Below are positions 29,037 through 37,732 of a stretch of 64,000 nucleotides of DNA, piece after piece. Both the position numbers and the translations under genes were made by a program. The notes beneath the pieces were generated by a model. That model did not search any database. It saw only the letters and a program-made list of their open reading frames with translations, and was not told the origin of the DNA. The DNA is from Candidatus Heimdallarchaeota archaeon. GTDB taxonomy: Archaea; Asgardarchaeota; Heimdallarchaeia; Hodarchaeales; Hodarchaeaceae. The stretch covers positions 567,822 through 631,821 of the forward strand of contig RDOB01000003.1 of assembly GCA_011364965.1 (NCBI GenBank). Reading direction: 5' to 3'. Numbering within the stretch: the stretch's first letter is position 1; each line of letters starts with the position of its first letter.

Positions 29037-30746
29037 CTATTCCTTAAAGGGAATGAAATCTTCAAGCATAGTCAATATCTGCCCTCGCTCAGGATCTTCG
29101 AACTCTGAATTAACAAGGTCTAGAACATCTTGGATTGTGATCATTTCACTAGAGTATGACAATCTTAAATCGTTGAAATCTGCATCAAGGATAAGAATCT
29201 TGTCTTTACCTTCAGTGTTGTTCCAAACAGGCCAATGTGGTAAATTACTATTATTAGGATTCCCAGTTCTCGCAAAATTTGCCAGATATTTCATGCATAA
29301 AGCTTTCAATTTTTCACGACCGATCCTGTTATTCTCTATGTGAGTCTTTCCTATCAAGAGGGCAAAATCTGATCCAGTTGTGCCCAAGAAAAAGGGTATC
29401 TCAGCGCCATGGTGAGCTCCTAGCTCCTGCCCTTTATTTTTCGGGAGAACACTGAGCTCTTGATCATCAGGGCTTCCCCAATCAAACCTGTATACATAAA
29501 CAGGCACGCTACTATTTGAGGTCATATCGTGAGCTGGTTGATTAACGCCATTGGCACACCATAACATGGAATGATAATGCCAAACCTTGGAGCTCAGAGG
29601 AAGATCTTTGATGAAATAGCTAAAGAGGTTCATTTCATCCTTTGTGCAGCCAATTAATACTGGAACCTTGTTTGTCCATTCCCCAGATGAAAAAATCTTA
29701 TACCCAGCTGCAGGGATAACTGTCCCATCAGCAATAATAGAACGCCATTGTGCCATTCCCAAAACAATAGTAGGAATATTCTTTATAATAGTAAAGGCGG
29801 ATTTCGAACGTAGATATGTATTAATCTCGTTATCGTGCATTTCACTGATGTGCTTTATAGCCTCCTCTTCATTCGCAACTTTTCGATCTTTGATAAGTAA
29901 GGCGACCAGAAGGCGTTCAGTCTGAGCTTTGGCTTCCTCATTAGTGCATACTGATGTTAGACCACTTTCAACAATAGCACGATGGAAGAGGCTCTGTGCA
30001 GAGGGAGATATCAAGAGTGAAAGTACATTGAACGCTCCCCCGGACTCACCCGCAATTGTAACATTATTTGGGTTACCTCCAAAAGCTTTGATGTTATCCC
30101 TAACCCATTGTAAGGATTTAATCAGATCTAGGGTCCCATAATTCCCACTTTGGTCTTCGGGAGAACCAGAACCAGTCACAGCAGGATGTTGGAACCAACC
30201 CATAGCACCGAGTCTATAGTTGACAGAGATGTAAAGTAAGTTCGATTGTTCAGCAACGGTATTACCAAAGTAGCTTGGCGTATTTGAAGACCCAATGGAA
30301 TTACCTCCCCCATGAATGTACAAATACACAGGTAGGTCAGTTTCCGAGCTCTTAGGACGCCATATATTGAGGTAAAGACAATCTTCTGAACCTGTTGAAC
30401 CCATGATAGGCATAACTTGTGCAGCAGAATTCCCGAATTTCGTGGATTTGCGAGTTCCTAGCCAGGGGATAGGATCAAGTGGGGCTTTCCATCTTAAGTC
30501 TCCTACTGGAGGGGTACCATAGGGAATTCCTTTCCAAGACCAGGTACCTTTGTCTGAAAATCCAAGAACCACTCCATATTTCGTATGAACAGCAGCTTCA
30601 TTAGTCCAATTGCCTAGCTCATAAGTACTGTTAGAAGGTTTTGGCGCGAAATGACGTTTTAGTGGTTGAGAAATAGCTCTATCCAGAGAATTCTTTAATC
30701 TGAAGAATGGCGAAAGGAGTGAAGCATATTTCATTATTTGAGGCAC
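29037..30746 (-). CDS. Type B carboxylesterase
   Basis: A 569-residue alpha/beta hydrolase of the carboxylesterase/cholinesterase family. Visible: oxyanion loop YIHGGGNSIGS, nucleophile serine in AGESGGAFNVL, catalytic His in GAHHGAEIPF and the family start GIPYGTPPVGDLRW. It hydrolyses carboxylic esters. GTG start backed by GGTGA; an ATG four codons inside is possible. No signal peptide is clear. Such long type B esterases are more common in bacteria, so transfer is possible. Confidence 0.9.
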   Translation of the reverse strand: MPQIMKYASLLSPFFRLKNSLDRAISQPLKRHFAPKPSNSTYELGNWTNEAAVHTKYGVVLGFSDKGTWSWKGIPYGTPPVGDLRWKAPLDPIPWLGTRKSTKFGNSAAQVMPIMGSTGSEDCLYLNIWRPKSSETDLPVYLYIHGGGNSIGSSNTPSYFGNTVAEQSNLLYISVNYRLGAMGWFQHPAVTGSGSPEDQSGNYGTLDLIKSLQWVRDNIKAFGGNPNNVTIAGESGGAFNVLSLLISPSAQSLFHRAIVESGLTSVCTNEEAKAQTERLLVALLIKDRKVANEEEAIKHISEMHDNEINTYLRSKSAFTIIKNIPTIVLGMAQWRSIIADGTVIPAAGYKIFSSGEWTNKVPVLIGCTKDEMNLFSYFIKDLPLSSKVWHYHSMLWCANGVNQPAHDMTSNSSVPVYVYRFDWGSPDDQELSVLPKNKGQELGAHHGAEIPFFLGTTGSDFALLIGKTHIENNRIGREKLKALCMKYLANFARTGNPNNSNLPHWPVWNNTEGKDKILILDADFNDLRLSYSSEMITIQDVLDLVNSEFEDPERGQILTMLEDFIPFKE

Positions 30747-30856
30747 GGTGACTCACCATGAATAGTTCAAACTCTTCCCTATTTTTGTGTGTCTATTAAG
30801 TATTAATAATATTAATAAAGAGCACTCCCAAATCATATTTCTTTGGTTACTATTTT

Positions 30857-30887
30857 CGTTGGCAATACCTACGAACCTCCGTATATC
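30857..30887 (+). repeat. CGTTGGT border element a (type A)
   Basis: CGTTGGCAATAC followed by TACGAACCTCCGTA. Core shared with elements at 31727, 41015, 42892, 57793 and 58742. It sits 27 bases beyond the stop codon of the following minus-strand toxin module. Confidence 0.7.
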
Positions 30888-30913
30888 AAAAAAATGAACT
30901 TCAAATACCCAAT

Positions 30914-31303
30914 TTATGAGATCCACTTAAGTAATGTTTCACTATCCTGTTTCAATTCCCAAAATCGTATATATAGATGACTAATTGATATTATTTTACC
31001 CATTTTTTTCGCTTTGGTATTGAAATCTGAATGTTTAAGCAAACGTTGAATGAAGGTTGCTACTTCTGTTTGACCTACAGTTAAATAAACGATACAATAC
31101 TTAGAGTGACAAAGATCTTTTTGATATAATCCTCCATCACGGGTGAAAAAGGTTACTTCTCCGTTTTTATGCAAGAATGGGATGATTTCTGGATCTTTCA
31201 TCCCTTTCCTACCAACTTCATAACTAATCTGGTGTACATGTATTTTCTAACTTTGTAATAATAATCTCTGACTATCAATGATATTTTCATCAAGAAAGAT
31301 CAA
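30914..31303 (-). pseudogene. DUF5615-type PIN-like toxin with in-frame amber stop
   Basis: From a TTG that overlaps the antitoxin stop codon, the frame reads MIFLDENIIDSQRLLLQS, meets TAG at 31247-31249, then continues uninterrupted as KIHVHQISYEVGRKGM through TFFTRDGGLYQKDLCH to the end. DENI and FFTRD are the acidic PIN-like motifs of DUF5615 toxins. The nonsense codon removes the first Asp unless read through; an internal ATG at 31201 would give a 95-residue fragment lacking it. Confidence 0.75.
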
Positions 31304-31566
31304 ATCTCTGAAGACTCCGGAGCGAGCTTTGGATTGTAAGAAATAAATAGTTCACGTGCTAATCGTATAGCCTCTGCAATTGCTTCTTTAGACAAAGAAC
31401 CACGCCATTCATTAACAATAGCTTCCCAATCCATTCCATTTGCCACTTGTTCTAGAACATCAGCCACTAAAATACGTGTGCCTCGAAAAGTTGGCTCTCC
31501 ATGGCAAATTTCAGGATCTTTGACGATAAATCTACCTAAGTATATTTCCGAGTATGTAAACCTCAT
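31300..31566 (-). CDS. DUF433 antitoxin
   Basis: An 88-residue DUF433 protein with the motif PEICHGEPTFRGTRILVADV, a short helix-turn-helix partner of DUF5615 toxins. ATG at 31566 preferred over a TTG at 31620, since a TATA-like CTTTAAATA near 31625 would start transcription around 31600. Its stop codon overlaps the toxin's TTG. Confidence 0.82.
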   Translation of the reverse strand: MRFTYSEIYLGRFIVKDPEICHGEPTFRGTRILVADVLEQVANGMDWEAIVNEWRGSLSKEAIAEAIRLARELFISYNPKLAPESSEI

Positions 31567-31726
31567 CAGAGGGTAAAATAATGTTTGCTTATTCCTAAAT
31601 TTTCTGTTAATTGTATTCAATCAGTATTTAAAGTGATATTCTTTAATTATTTTTCCTTTTTGCCATTTTACTCCAATCTCAATATGACATTAAATGTTCC
31701 TAAAATATTATTTTTTGGGAAGATAT

Positions 31727-31759
31727 CGTTGGTATTACACATAAACCTCTTTATATTCC
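31727..31759 (+). repeat. CGTTGGT border element b (type A)
   Basis: CGTTGGTATTACACATAAACC, preceded by TTTTTTGGGAAGATAT and followed by TATTCCTAAAAA, which can pair across the core. The 31621-31970 gap holds only this element, its AT-rich hairpin and the antitoxin promoter. Confidence 0.7.
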
Positions 31760-31970
31760 TAAAAACTTATTTTTTGGTTAGAATTGCCTTTATAAAATGA
31801 TATTTCTACAAAATAACATTCTGATATTTAAGAGAAAAATAACGGTTTTCAAGAGGTAAATTCAGATTTGGAGAAGAAAGAAAATTTATGTAAGAAACAT
31901 TTTTACAATTATTTTCGTATCAAAATGCTTTTAGATATCATTAAAACCAAGCTAGATAAGAAAAAAACGA

Positions 31971-32873
31971 TTATTGAGAAATATTGGGCTTTAACATGTC
32001 TCTTAATTTTACTTGTTGATGATGAAATTTTCTCTCATAGGCCACAATTTCACCTTCGATGGCATCTTTAGGACACCATTCAAAACAAGCGATACAATTT
32101 TCACAGTGATGCAGCCAGATGGGCGTAGTATTTACCACTTCAATGTTCCTCACTGGACACACACGAGCACAAATTCCACATCCATTGCATTTCTCATTAA
32201 CTTTGAAGCTCTTATCTGCTAGATGAATGAGCTCAGTAAAGGGAAGATTAGGGACTTCTGAAAGTTGCTTATAGCGTACAGAATACATAAATCTCATAAA
32301 GAGGTTATAAGGTGCCATAATTGTTTTCCATAACCTACCTGGAGTTTCAAACCAGCCTTCTTCAAAGTTAGACACATAGTTTGTTATGATTTCAAGTTTC
32401 CTTTTCCATTTAGCTACTTTTAGTTGTAGTTGAGGTGAATCCTTGTTTCCTGGGTCAAAATTCCTTAAGTCTTGATGTAAAAAGACTCGTCTCATTTTTT
32501 CTAATGGAGAGGGGGGTATGCTCAGCTGTACAGTAAATCCAGCAGCAAGGTCTCCTCCCTGATTCCTAATCATCTCTCTTAAATTTTCAATTGTTGATCC
32601 AGGTCCCCCCTTATGCGTACAAACAGCGAATACATATTTAGTACTGAGATTCTCCAATTTATCCAGAAATTGTTTAACTATCAGTGGAATACCACTGACT
32701 GCAGCAAAATAAACGGGGAATATGATCCCAATAACATCTGCTTCGGATTTTATGGACACCCTATCCATCACGGATGGGATTGAAATCAGCTTTCCATTGA
32801 GTTCTAATGCAAGATCCTGGGCGACAACCAAAGAATTTCCAGTGCCTGAAAAATAATATATCTCTTTATTCAT
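31971..32873 (-). CDS. EFR1-family flavodoxin-ferredoxin fusion
   Basis: A 300-residue fusion: flavodoxin-like N domain (YYFSGTGNSLVVAQDLA, an FMN phosphate loop) and a C-terminal ferredoxin with two 4Fe-4S motifs, CNGCGICARVCP and CENCIACFEWCP. It should move electrons between flavin and iron-sulfur centres under anaerobic conditions. The next gene upstream on the same strand encodes a four-helix membrane protein with histidines, 20 bases away, a likely electron partner. Expression is probably under the divergent TetR regulator. Confidence 0.92.
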   Translation of the reverse strand: MNKEIYYFSGTGNSLVVAQDLALELNGKLISIPSVMDRVSIKSEADVIGIIFPVYFAAVSGIPLIVKQFLDKLENLSTKYVFAVCTHKGGPGSTIENLREMIRNQGGDLAAGFTVQLSIPPSPLEKMRRVFLHQDLRNFDPGNKDSPQLQLKVAKWKRKLEIITNYVSNFEEGWFETPGRLWKTIMAPYNLFMRFMYSVRYKQLSEVPNLPFTELIHLADKSFKVNEKCNGCGICARVCPVRNIEVVNTTPIWLHHCENCIACFEWCPKDAIEGEIVAYERKFHHQQVKLRDMLKPNISQ

Positions 32874-32893
32874 TGGCTATTTCACCTTATTAT

Positions 32894-33355
32894 TCAAAAA
32901 GAGATCAACCTGGTTGTATGTACTACAAGAAATAAAAAACCGACACCTGTAAAACCCCATTTGACAAATCTGATAACTTTCCATTCTAGGTCTTTTTTAG
33001 CGTCCATAGGTTTAGATTTATTCTTAATACTAAGAATAGCACCTAATGCTAATAATATTACCATAATAATTCCTAAAATCCATCCAGTAATCCAATCCGA
33101 TTGATTCACAGGTGTTGAGGTAAATCCATGAACAAGTGACAGTATCAATGCGAATTTGCAACCATTAATGTGTAAATGATAGAGTAGTACTTTCCTTTTC
33201 TCATAGAATCCATGACAAGGCTGATTATTCCATTTTTTATCAATAATTTTTAAAATAATAAAGATCGAACCTATCAGTAGCAGTATCTTGGCAGATGATG
33301 CTGATAGGTCACTGATTATTACATTTACATTTGCTATCAATTTTTTTAACTCCAT
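32894..33355 (-). CDS. Four-helix membrane protein, possible haem-binding
   Basis: A 153-residue protein with four membrane helices. Histidines lie within or at helix edges (YHLHIN, LVHGF, VVHTT), a pattern seen in cytochrome b561/ferric-reductase-like four-helix proteins. Family not certain. First gene of the operon with the EFR1 protein and divergent from TetR, with a palindromic operator between. Confidence 0.6.
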   Translation of the reverse strand: MELKKLIANVNVIISDLSASSAKILLLIGSIFIILKIIDKKWNNQPCHGFYEKRKVLLYHLHINGCKFALILSLVHGFTSTPVNQSDWITGWILGIIMVILLALGAILSIKNKSKPMDAKKDLEWKVIRFVKWGFTGVGFLFLVVHTTRLISF

Positions 33356-33384
33356 TCTGTTGGATTTTTACTTTCTTCACTTTA

Positions 33385-33412
33385 ACATATTGTCCGATAA
33401 TGGACAATATGT
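33385..33412. promoter_or_regulatory. Inverted-repeat operator for the TetR/EFR1 region
   Basis: Perfect 11-base arms (ACATATTGTCC and GGACAATATGT) six bases apart. A degenerate second copy follows at 33410-33428 (ATGTC..GGACAT). It lies between the divergent TetR and redox genes, just upstream of a TATA-like AATTATTTAAA at 33432-33442. Confidence 0.7.
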
Positions 33413-33467
33413 CTAATACTGGACATAATGGGTAATTATTTAAAGGTTTTCGTTTACTATTCTAATC

Positions 33468-34199
33468 ATGAAGAAAACAGCTAAAAATAAGTCGAACGCG
33501 TTCCAACCAGAAAAAATAACGAAAGTGGATAGAAGAATAAAGAAAAATCTTAACGCCATTTATAAATCAGCTAGTCAGCTATTTACAGAAAAACCATTTG
33601 CTGATATCACCATGGAAGAGATAGCTGAACGAGCTAATATTAGTCGGTCTACCTTATACAATCATTTCAAAAGCAAACACGAAATTTACTTTCAAATGGG
33701 ATATGACCGCTTTAAATCTGTTAATGATGATTTGATTAAACTGAAGACCGCCCCAACGACTGGTTTTGAAACGATTATGACCCTCTGTGCAGAATTGTTT
33801 AAGAATATCAATAAGAATCCCATGTATACGAGAATAGTTTCTTTGTTCCTAGTAAACAAGAATCTCCTAACCGTTGACAAAATATTGGACAACGAATTAC
33901 CTCCTCAAGAAGCTCAGAACATGTTCGAATTACCTGACATCGAAATCATGGCCAAGTATTTGGAACAACTCCGTAGATATGAAGTCCTTTGGGCTGAACT
34001 TATCGCTAAAGGGATTTCTGATGGATCGATTATCACAAACTTAACACCAATTCAGCTAGCGCATTACTTATTCCTTATAATTAATGGAACCTTTGACCAG
34101 ATGATCTTAAAGCAATATGTTCTACAAAAGTTTGAATTGACGAATGAGATGATCTTTGACAAGACAATGAACATCATAAAACGAATACTTCACGAATAG
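33468..34199 (+). CDS. TetR-family transcriptional regulator
   Basis: A 243-residue TetR protein. The helix-turn-helix is ADITMEEIAERANISRSTLY with the conserved YNHFKSKHEIY continuation; the remaining helical domain is a ligand pocket of unknown specificity. A TATA box about 25 bases upstream suggests a nearly leaderless mRNA. It should bind the 33385-33412 palindrome and control itself and the divergent redox pair. Confidence 0.9.
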   Translation: MKKTAKNKSNAFQPEKITKVDRRIKKNLNAIYKSASQLFTEKPFADITMEEIAERANISRSTLYNHFKSKHEIYFQMGYDRFKSVNDDLIKLKTAPTTGFETIMTLCAELFKNINKNPMYTRIVSLFLVNKNLLTVDKILDNELPPQEAQNMFELPDIEIMAKYLEQLRRYEVLWAELIAKGISDGSIITNLTPIQLAHYLFLIINGTFDQMILKQYVLQKFELTNEMIFDKTMNIIKRILHE

Positions 34200-34242
34200 C
34201 AGTTTCAAAAGGTATACGGTTTAAGACCCCTAGATTCTTAAT

Positions 34243-34285
34243 GCGTTGGTAATACGACATCCAAACAACTAAGAGCGAAAAAACC
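34243..34285 (+). repeat. CGTTGGT border element c (type C)
   Basis: GCGTTGGTAATACGACATCC followed by AAACAACTAAGAGCGAA. Same as the terminal part of the winged-helix repeats at 49131 and 61047, but here without the winged-helix body. Confidence 0.65.
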
Positions 34286-34302
34286 ATAAATTTCTATATG
34301 AA

Positions 34303-34388
34303 GAACTCAACAAACGTCTAAGCGATTTTATTAACTAAAAATATGATAAAGAGTTGCTCTTCCTCTGAATCTATACAGAAAACGAAGT
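34303..34388 (-). repeat. Dispersed 86-base repeat, copy 1
   Basis: Nearly the same as 38166-38251 on the same strand. Both read ELRFLYRFR then TLYHIFS and a stop on the minus strand, so it is probably a conserved C-terminal coding scrap. Upstream coding sequence is preserved only in copy 2. Confidence 0.65.
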
Positions 34389-34439
34389 TCCAGACATTTT
34401 GTGGTGATTTTGTCTGCTTTTAAGAGATAATGAGGCTAG

Positions 34440-35063
34440 TTACAATTCATGTATTTCAAACAACTTTTTGGTTAAACTAAGTAGATAATCGGAGAATTCT
34501 TCTTCATTCTTAGCGGGGAAATTTCGGTAGAACACAAAATGATGGATAGCTAGATCAATTATAGTGGAATTAGCTATTATCTCTTTTTTGGTCATTTTTC
34601 TGGGAATTATACCCAAATCGAATAAATTTTCAAAAACAGGGATGACACTAATTACTTCTTGAGCAATCGCTCGCGAATCTTGAAAAACAGTTTGATCACT
34701 TAGCATGGCGATTTCCATTGCCTTAGTAAGTTCTATATTTTCCTTATGTGAAGTAACAAATGCTTCAAGTAAATGTTTGAGCTCCAGTTCCCAATTTGAT
34801 TTAGTAATCATTGGCAAAACTTTTTGGAGATCTACATTAAAATCAGCTAAAATAGATTTAAGAATGTCTGATTTTCCTCTAGGAAAATATTTGTATAATA
34901 AACCTATACTAACTCCAGCATCCTTAGCTATGCCATGATTAGTAACTTGTAGGTAACCTTTCTGTTCAATTAATTTTCGAGTAGCTTTTTTCAATCTAGA
35001 AATTTTTTGAGGCTTATTTCTAGTTATTATTGTTGGTTTTTTCTCAGATTCTTTTTTATTCAT
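34440..35063 (-). CDS. TetR-family transcriptional regulator
   Basis: About 207 residues: a Lys-rich lead, then the TetR helix-turn-helix GIAKDAGVSIGLLYKYF and a helical ligand domain. ATG at 35063 chosen because AAAGGT precedes it; a GTG at 35120 would start inside an operator half-site. Divergent from the alpha/beta hydrolase gene, with two identical-length palindromes between, so it probably represses both. Confidence 0.87.
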   Translation of the reverse strand: MNKKESEKKPTIITRNKPQKISRLKKATRKLIEQKGYLQVTNHGIAKDAGVSIGLLYKYFPRGKSDILKSILADFNVDLQKVLPMITKSNWELELKHLLEAFVTSHKENIELTKAMEIAMLSDQTVFQDSRAIAQEVISVIPVFENLFDLGIIPRKMTKKEIIANSTIIDLAIHHFVFYRNFPAKNEEEFSDYLLSLTKKLFEIHEL

Positions 35064-35110
35064 TTTTTTTACCTTTGAAGCCGGGAATATCAAGTATTTT
35101 TTTAACTGCT

Positions 35111-35131
35111 TTAGTGACACATCATCACTAA
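35111..35131. promoter_or_regulatory. TetR operator site 1
   Basis: A 21-base palindrome with arms TTAGTGA and TCACTAA around ACACATCA-like centre DNA. It overlaps the predicted transcription start of the TetR gene, about 25 bases past the TATA-like ATTTATTAA. Confidence 0.7.
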
Positions 35132-35155
35132 CTTAATAAATATTTAGGAAAATTA

Positions 35156-35176
35156 TTAGTGACGGATCGTCACTAA
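35156..35176. promoter_or_regulatory. TetR operator site 2
   Basis: Second 21-base palindrome, perfect nine-base arms TTAGTGACG and CGTCACTAA separated by GAT, centred 45 bases from site 1 and just upstream of the hydrolase TATA-like AATTATTAAAT (35185-35195). Confidence 0.75.
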
Positions 35177-35223
35177 ATCATCTAATTATTAAATCAATAC
35201 AAGAAAAAAACGGAGATAAAAAA

Positions 35224-36369
35224 ATGTCTATTAAAAAGAATATAATTACGAAACTTCCAGATTCTTGGCAAGATAGGATTTTGGCTCGTGTAATAGCTAG
35301 TAACGAATGGAAACGTATTCCAACATTTCAAATGCTGTTCGAATCATTTGTTTTAATGGGTGGCGCACGTGATGATATCACTACAGTCTTTACGAATGCA
35401 AATGATCTTAATACTGACTTTTATAAAGTTGCACGTGAACAAGCTAAAGAAAGAGAACAAATAGCCGCTAAAGAAGTTAATCCTTCAAATAAACGAATAG
35501 AATATCAAAAAGCTTTACTCTTATATTTTCTTGCAGATTGGGTGATTTCTGAGGAATCATTATTTAGAGAGAATTATAGCGATTTATTACGCGTTTCTGA
35601 AATAATTGATTCATTAGGAACAATTCCTACAAAAAAAGTGTATTTAGAATGGGAGGAAGGACATATAGCTTGCAGATTACGAATACCAATAAATCAAAAT
35701 AATGGACAATTTCCTCTAATGGTCCTTGTACAAGGGAATGACACAGTTAAGGAAACTTTATTATTTGTTGAGGATAAGTTAATAGATCAAAATATCGCTG
35801 TTTTGAATGTGGACCAACCTGGATGGGGGGAAAGTTTAATGTCAGGGAATCATTATGTTATTTCTATGATATATGATGCTGATAAGATAACAAATGAGAT
35901 ATTCAAGTTTTTAGCAACCGTGGAAAGGATTGATATAAATAGAGTAGGAGTGTTTGGATTTAGTGGAGGTGGTACGATGGCTACTATTTTAGCAGCAGCA
36001 GATCAAAGATTCAAAATCATGGTTTCATATGGTGGAGCAATATATGATTTAGGAAAAGCAATCAAAGGTTTACCAGCAATGCAAAAACGACAACTGCTTA
36101 AACATTATGGGACGTCAAAAAATCAATTAAAAAAACTTATTCCAGCATTTAATTACGATCGAATCTTACCGCAAATTCAATGCGATTGCTTATTGATTCA
36201 TGGAGAAAAGGATACCTTAGCTCCAGTAGAGACCATACATAAAGCAGCAGAATTAATCTCGGGTCCTGTTGAAAAGCGTATTGTCCCTGGTGGTAATCAT
36301 ATGTGCTCAGATACAATGATGGAAATACAGATACCTTTTATGATCTCATGGATAAAAAAGAAAATATAA
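35224..36369 (+). CDS. Alpha/beta hydrolase (FrsA/DUF1100-like)
   Basis: A 381-residue hydrolase with an N-terminal helical region and a C-terminal alpha/beta core: nucleophile serine in FGFSGGGTMA, Asp in HGEKDTLAP, His in GGNHMCSD. GGAGATAAAAAA ribosome site. Control by the divergent TetR suggests it is induced by its substrate, probably an ester, amide or lactone; specificity unknown. Not secreted. Confidence 0.85.
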   Translation: MSIKKNIITKLPDSWQDRILARVIASNEWKRIPTFQMLFESFVLMGGARDDITTVFTNANDLNTDFYKVAREQAKEREQIAAKEVNPSNKRIEYQKALLLYFLADWVISEESLFRENYSDLLRVSEIIDSLGTIPTKKVYLEWEEGHIACRLRIPINQNNGQFPLMVLVQGNDTVKETLLFVEDKLIDQNIAVLNVDQPGWGESLMSGNHYVISMIYDADKITNEIFKFLATVERIDINRVGVFGFSGGGTMATILAAADQRFKIMVSYGGAIYDLGKAIKGLPAMQKRQLLKHYGTSKNQLKKLIPAFNYDRILPQIQCDCLLIHGEKDTLAPVETIHKAAELISGPVEKRIVPGGNHMCSDTMMEIQIPFMISWIKKKI

Positions 36370-36583
36370 TAAATTAATCCCGAACCATTTAAGGAATCTT
36401 CATACACGTATTGGGATTGGATTCACACCTCTATCAACAAATTGGTATTTTGGAGTATCTTTCAGCACGCCAATAGTAATAATAAGGATTAGTTGGTAAT
36501 ATTTCTAAGATAAGAAGGTACTAAAAAGACTGCACACACCAACCGTTTCAGATGTATATATTCAACAGTTTCGTTCGATAAAC

Positions 36584-37303
36584 TCAATGTAAACTTTTTT
36601 CTTTAATAAATCCTGTTAAGGTCGAGATTAGAGAGAGACTCATGCCGAGAAGGACTATCAGTAATGTTTCAAAGTAAAATTTCAAAACATCTTGAAAAAT
36701 AATATTGAGAACGACAACTATAGAAAGTTCCATCAAGAAAAAGAACACTAATAAACATGATCCAGCGATAATTTGTGCTACATACAAAATGAGATTTTTG
36801 AGATATGTACTTTTCCCAATATTGGAAGCAGATCGAACTGAAGCAAAAAAGGAGGCCTTGTCATTTAGTAAAAAGAACGGTACTCGCTCTGTGTATGCGC
36901 CAACGAAAATGACGAAAAGGAAATAGCTAACAAATAATAACGGAGTTACGTTTACAATAACAAGTACTATTCCCACACTTAAAGGAATTCCCGGCCACAG
37001 AACTCCCCATTTGATAAATTTCATCTTGGATTGATGAGAAAAATGTAAGGGTTGCTGAGAAGCGATCCTAGAGCCAAGTAGATTAAAATAACTAAACCAA
37101 GGCCAGGTGATGATGAAAGAAGCAAGGGGCAATAAGAAAAAAGGGACAAATTCATTGCCAGGACCCTCAAGAGTGAAATCCCAATTAGAACCATAAATAA
37201 TAAGGGAAATAGTCATTATCCAGATGAAATAATAGATGTAATTCTGGAGCAGCGCTCTAGGGAAGTGTATTTTTGTTGTGATCTGAATCATTTCTTTCAC
37301 CAT
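36584..37303 (-). CDS. Hypothetical six-helix membrane protein
   Basis: A 239-residue protein with about six hydrophobic helices and a short amphipathic loop (NDKASFFASVRSASNIGKS) typical of membrane proteins with a re-entrant stretch. No family recognised. Starts at ATG 37303 or 37291 (GGTGA before the latter). It shares strand with the histone-like gene 72 bases upstream. Confidence 0.65.
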   Translation of the reverse strand: MVKEMIQITTKIHFPRALLQNYIYYFIWIMTISLIIYGSNWDFTLEGPGNEFVPFFLLPLASFIITWPWFSYFNLLGSRIASQQPLHFSHQSKMKFIKWGVLWPGIPLSVGIVLVIVNVTPLLFVSYFLFVIFVGAYTERVPFFLLNDKASFFASVRSASNIGKSTYLKNLILYVAQIIAGSCLLVFFFLMELSIVVVLNIIFQDVLKFYFETLLIVLLGMSLSLISTLTGFIKEKSLH

Positions 37304-37375
37304 TCCATTAGGGAAGTATATTTACCCTTCTGATCTAGCTTCAGTTTCACAATCAGCCCCCTCTCTAAACTCAAG

Positions 37376-37732
37376 TTAGGATTTTTTTACCTCCAAGACA
37401 ACTGCTTCAATATCCGAGGCCTTTATTGTTCTTCGTCCCTTTTGTTGGGCGTAAGTAACAGCTTTTTTAGCAATATTTGTAGCTACTCGTACAATATCAG
37501 CCTCAGGATCTTCTGGTCTTCCAAAACTTATTCCTGTTTCTGATTCCTTTTTTATAATTACAGAAGGGAATTCCTTAAAGTTAAAATCTCGTTTCAAGAT
37601 CTTTCCTAAAGTATCAGTGGCAATCCTTGAAAATCGAGCTGCCCCACTATGACGAAGGATCCATTCACAGAATAGTCGTTCTTCATAACTTATATCTTTA
37701 TTTTGATTTTCCATTTTTATCGCATCAAACAT
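37376..37732 (-). CDS. Histone-fold protein with an insertion in helix 2
   Basis: A 118-residue protein. Its ends match archaeal histones: helix 1 and loop 1 ILRHSGAARFS (compare HMfB IIKDAGAERVS), the start of helix 2 TDTLGKILKRD, then about 34 extra residues including ESETGISFGRPEDPEAD, and then a normal end: IAKKAVTYAQQKGRRTIKAS and DIEAVVLEV. The loop-1 Arg and the loop-2 Arg/helix-3 Asp salt-bridge pair are conserved. The usual archaeal histone has 65-70 residues. The extra segment would sit in the middle of the long central helix. ATG at 37714 is a possible alternative start. Confidence 0.8.
   Translation of the reverse strand: MFDAIKMENQNKDISYEERLFCEWILRHSGAARFSRIATDTLGKILKRDFNFKEFPSVIIKKESETGISFGRPEDPEADIVRVATNIAKKAVTYAQQKGRRTIKASDIEAVVLEVKKS

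Noticed and set aside
10174..31303. Amber codons as pyrrolysine
   Set aside because: TAG terminates ordinary genes here (for example those ending at 3647 and 19491), the interrupted genes are not methylamine methyltransferases, and several also carry frameshifts.
31585..32071. Plus-strand open frames between DUF433 and EFR1 genes
   Set aside because: Low-complexity Phe/Ile-rich translations of A+T-rich DNA or shadows of the EFR1 gene.
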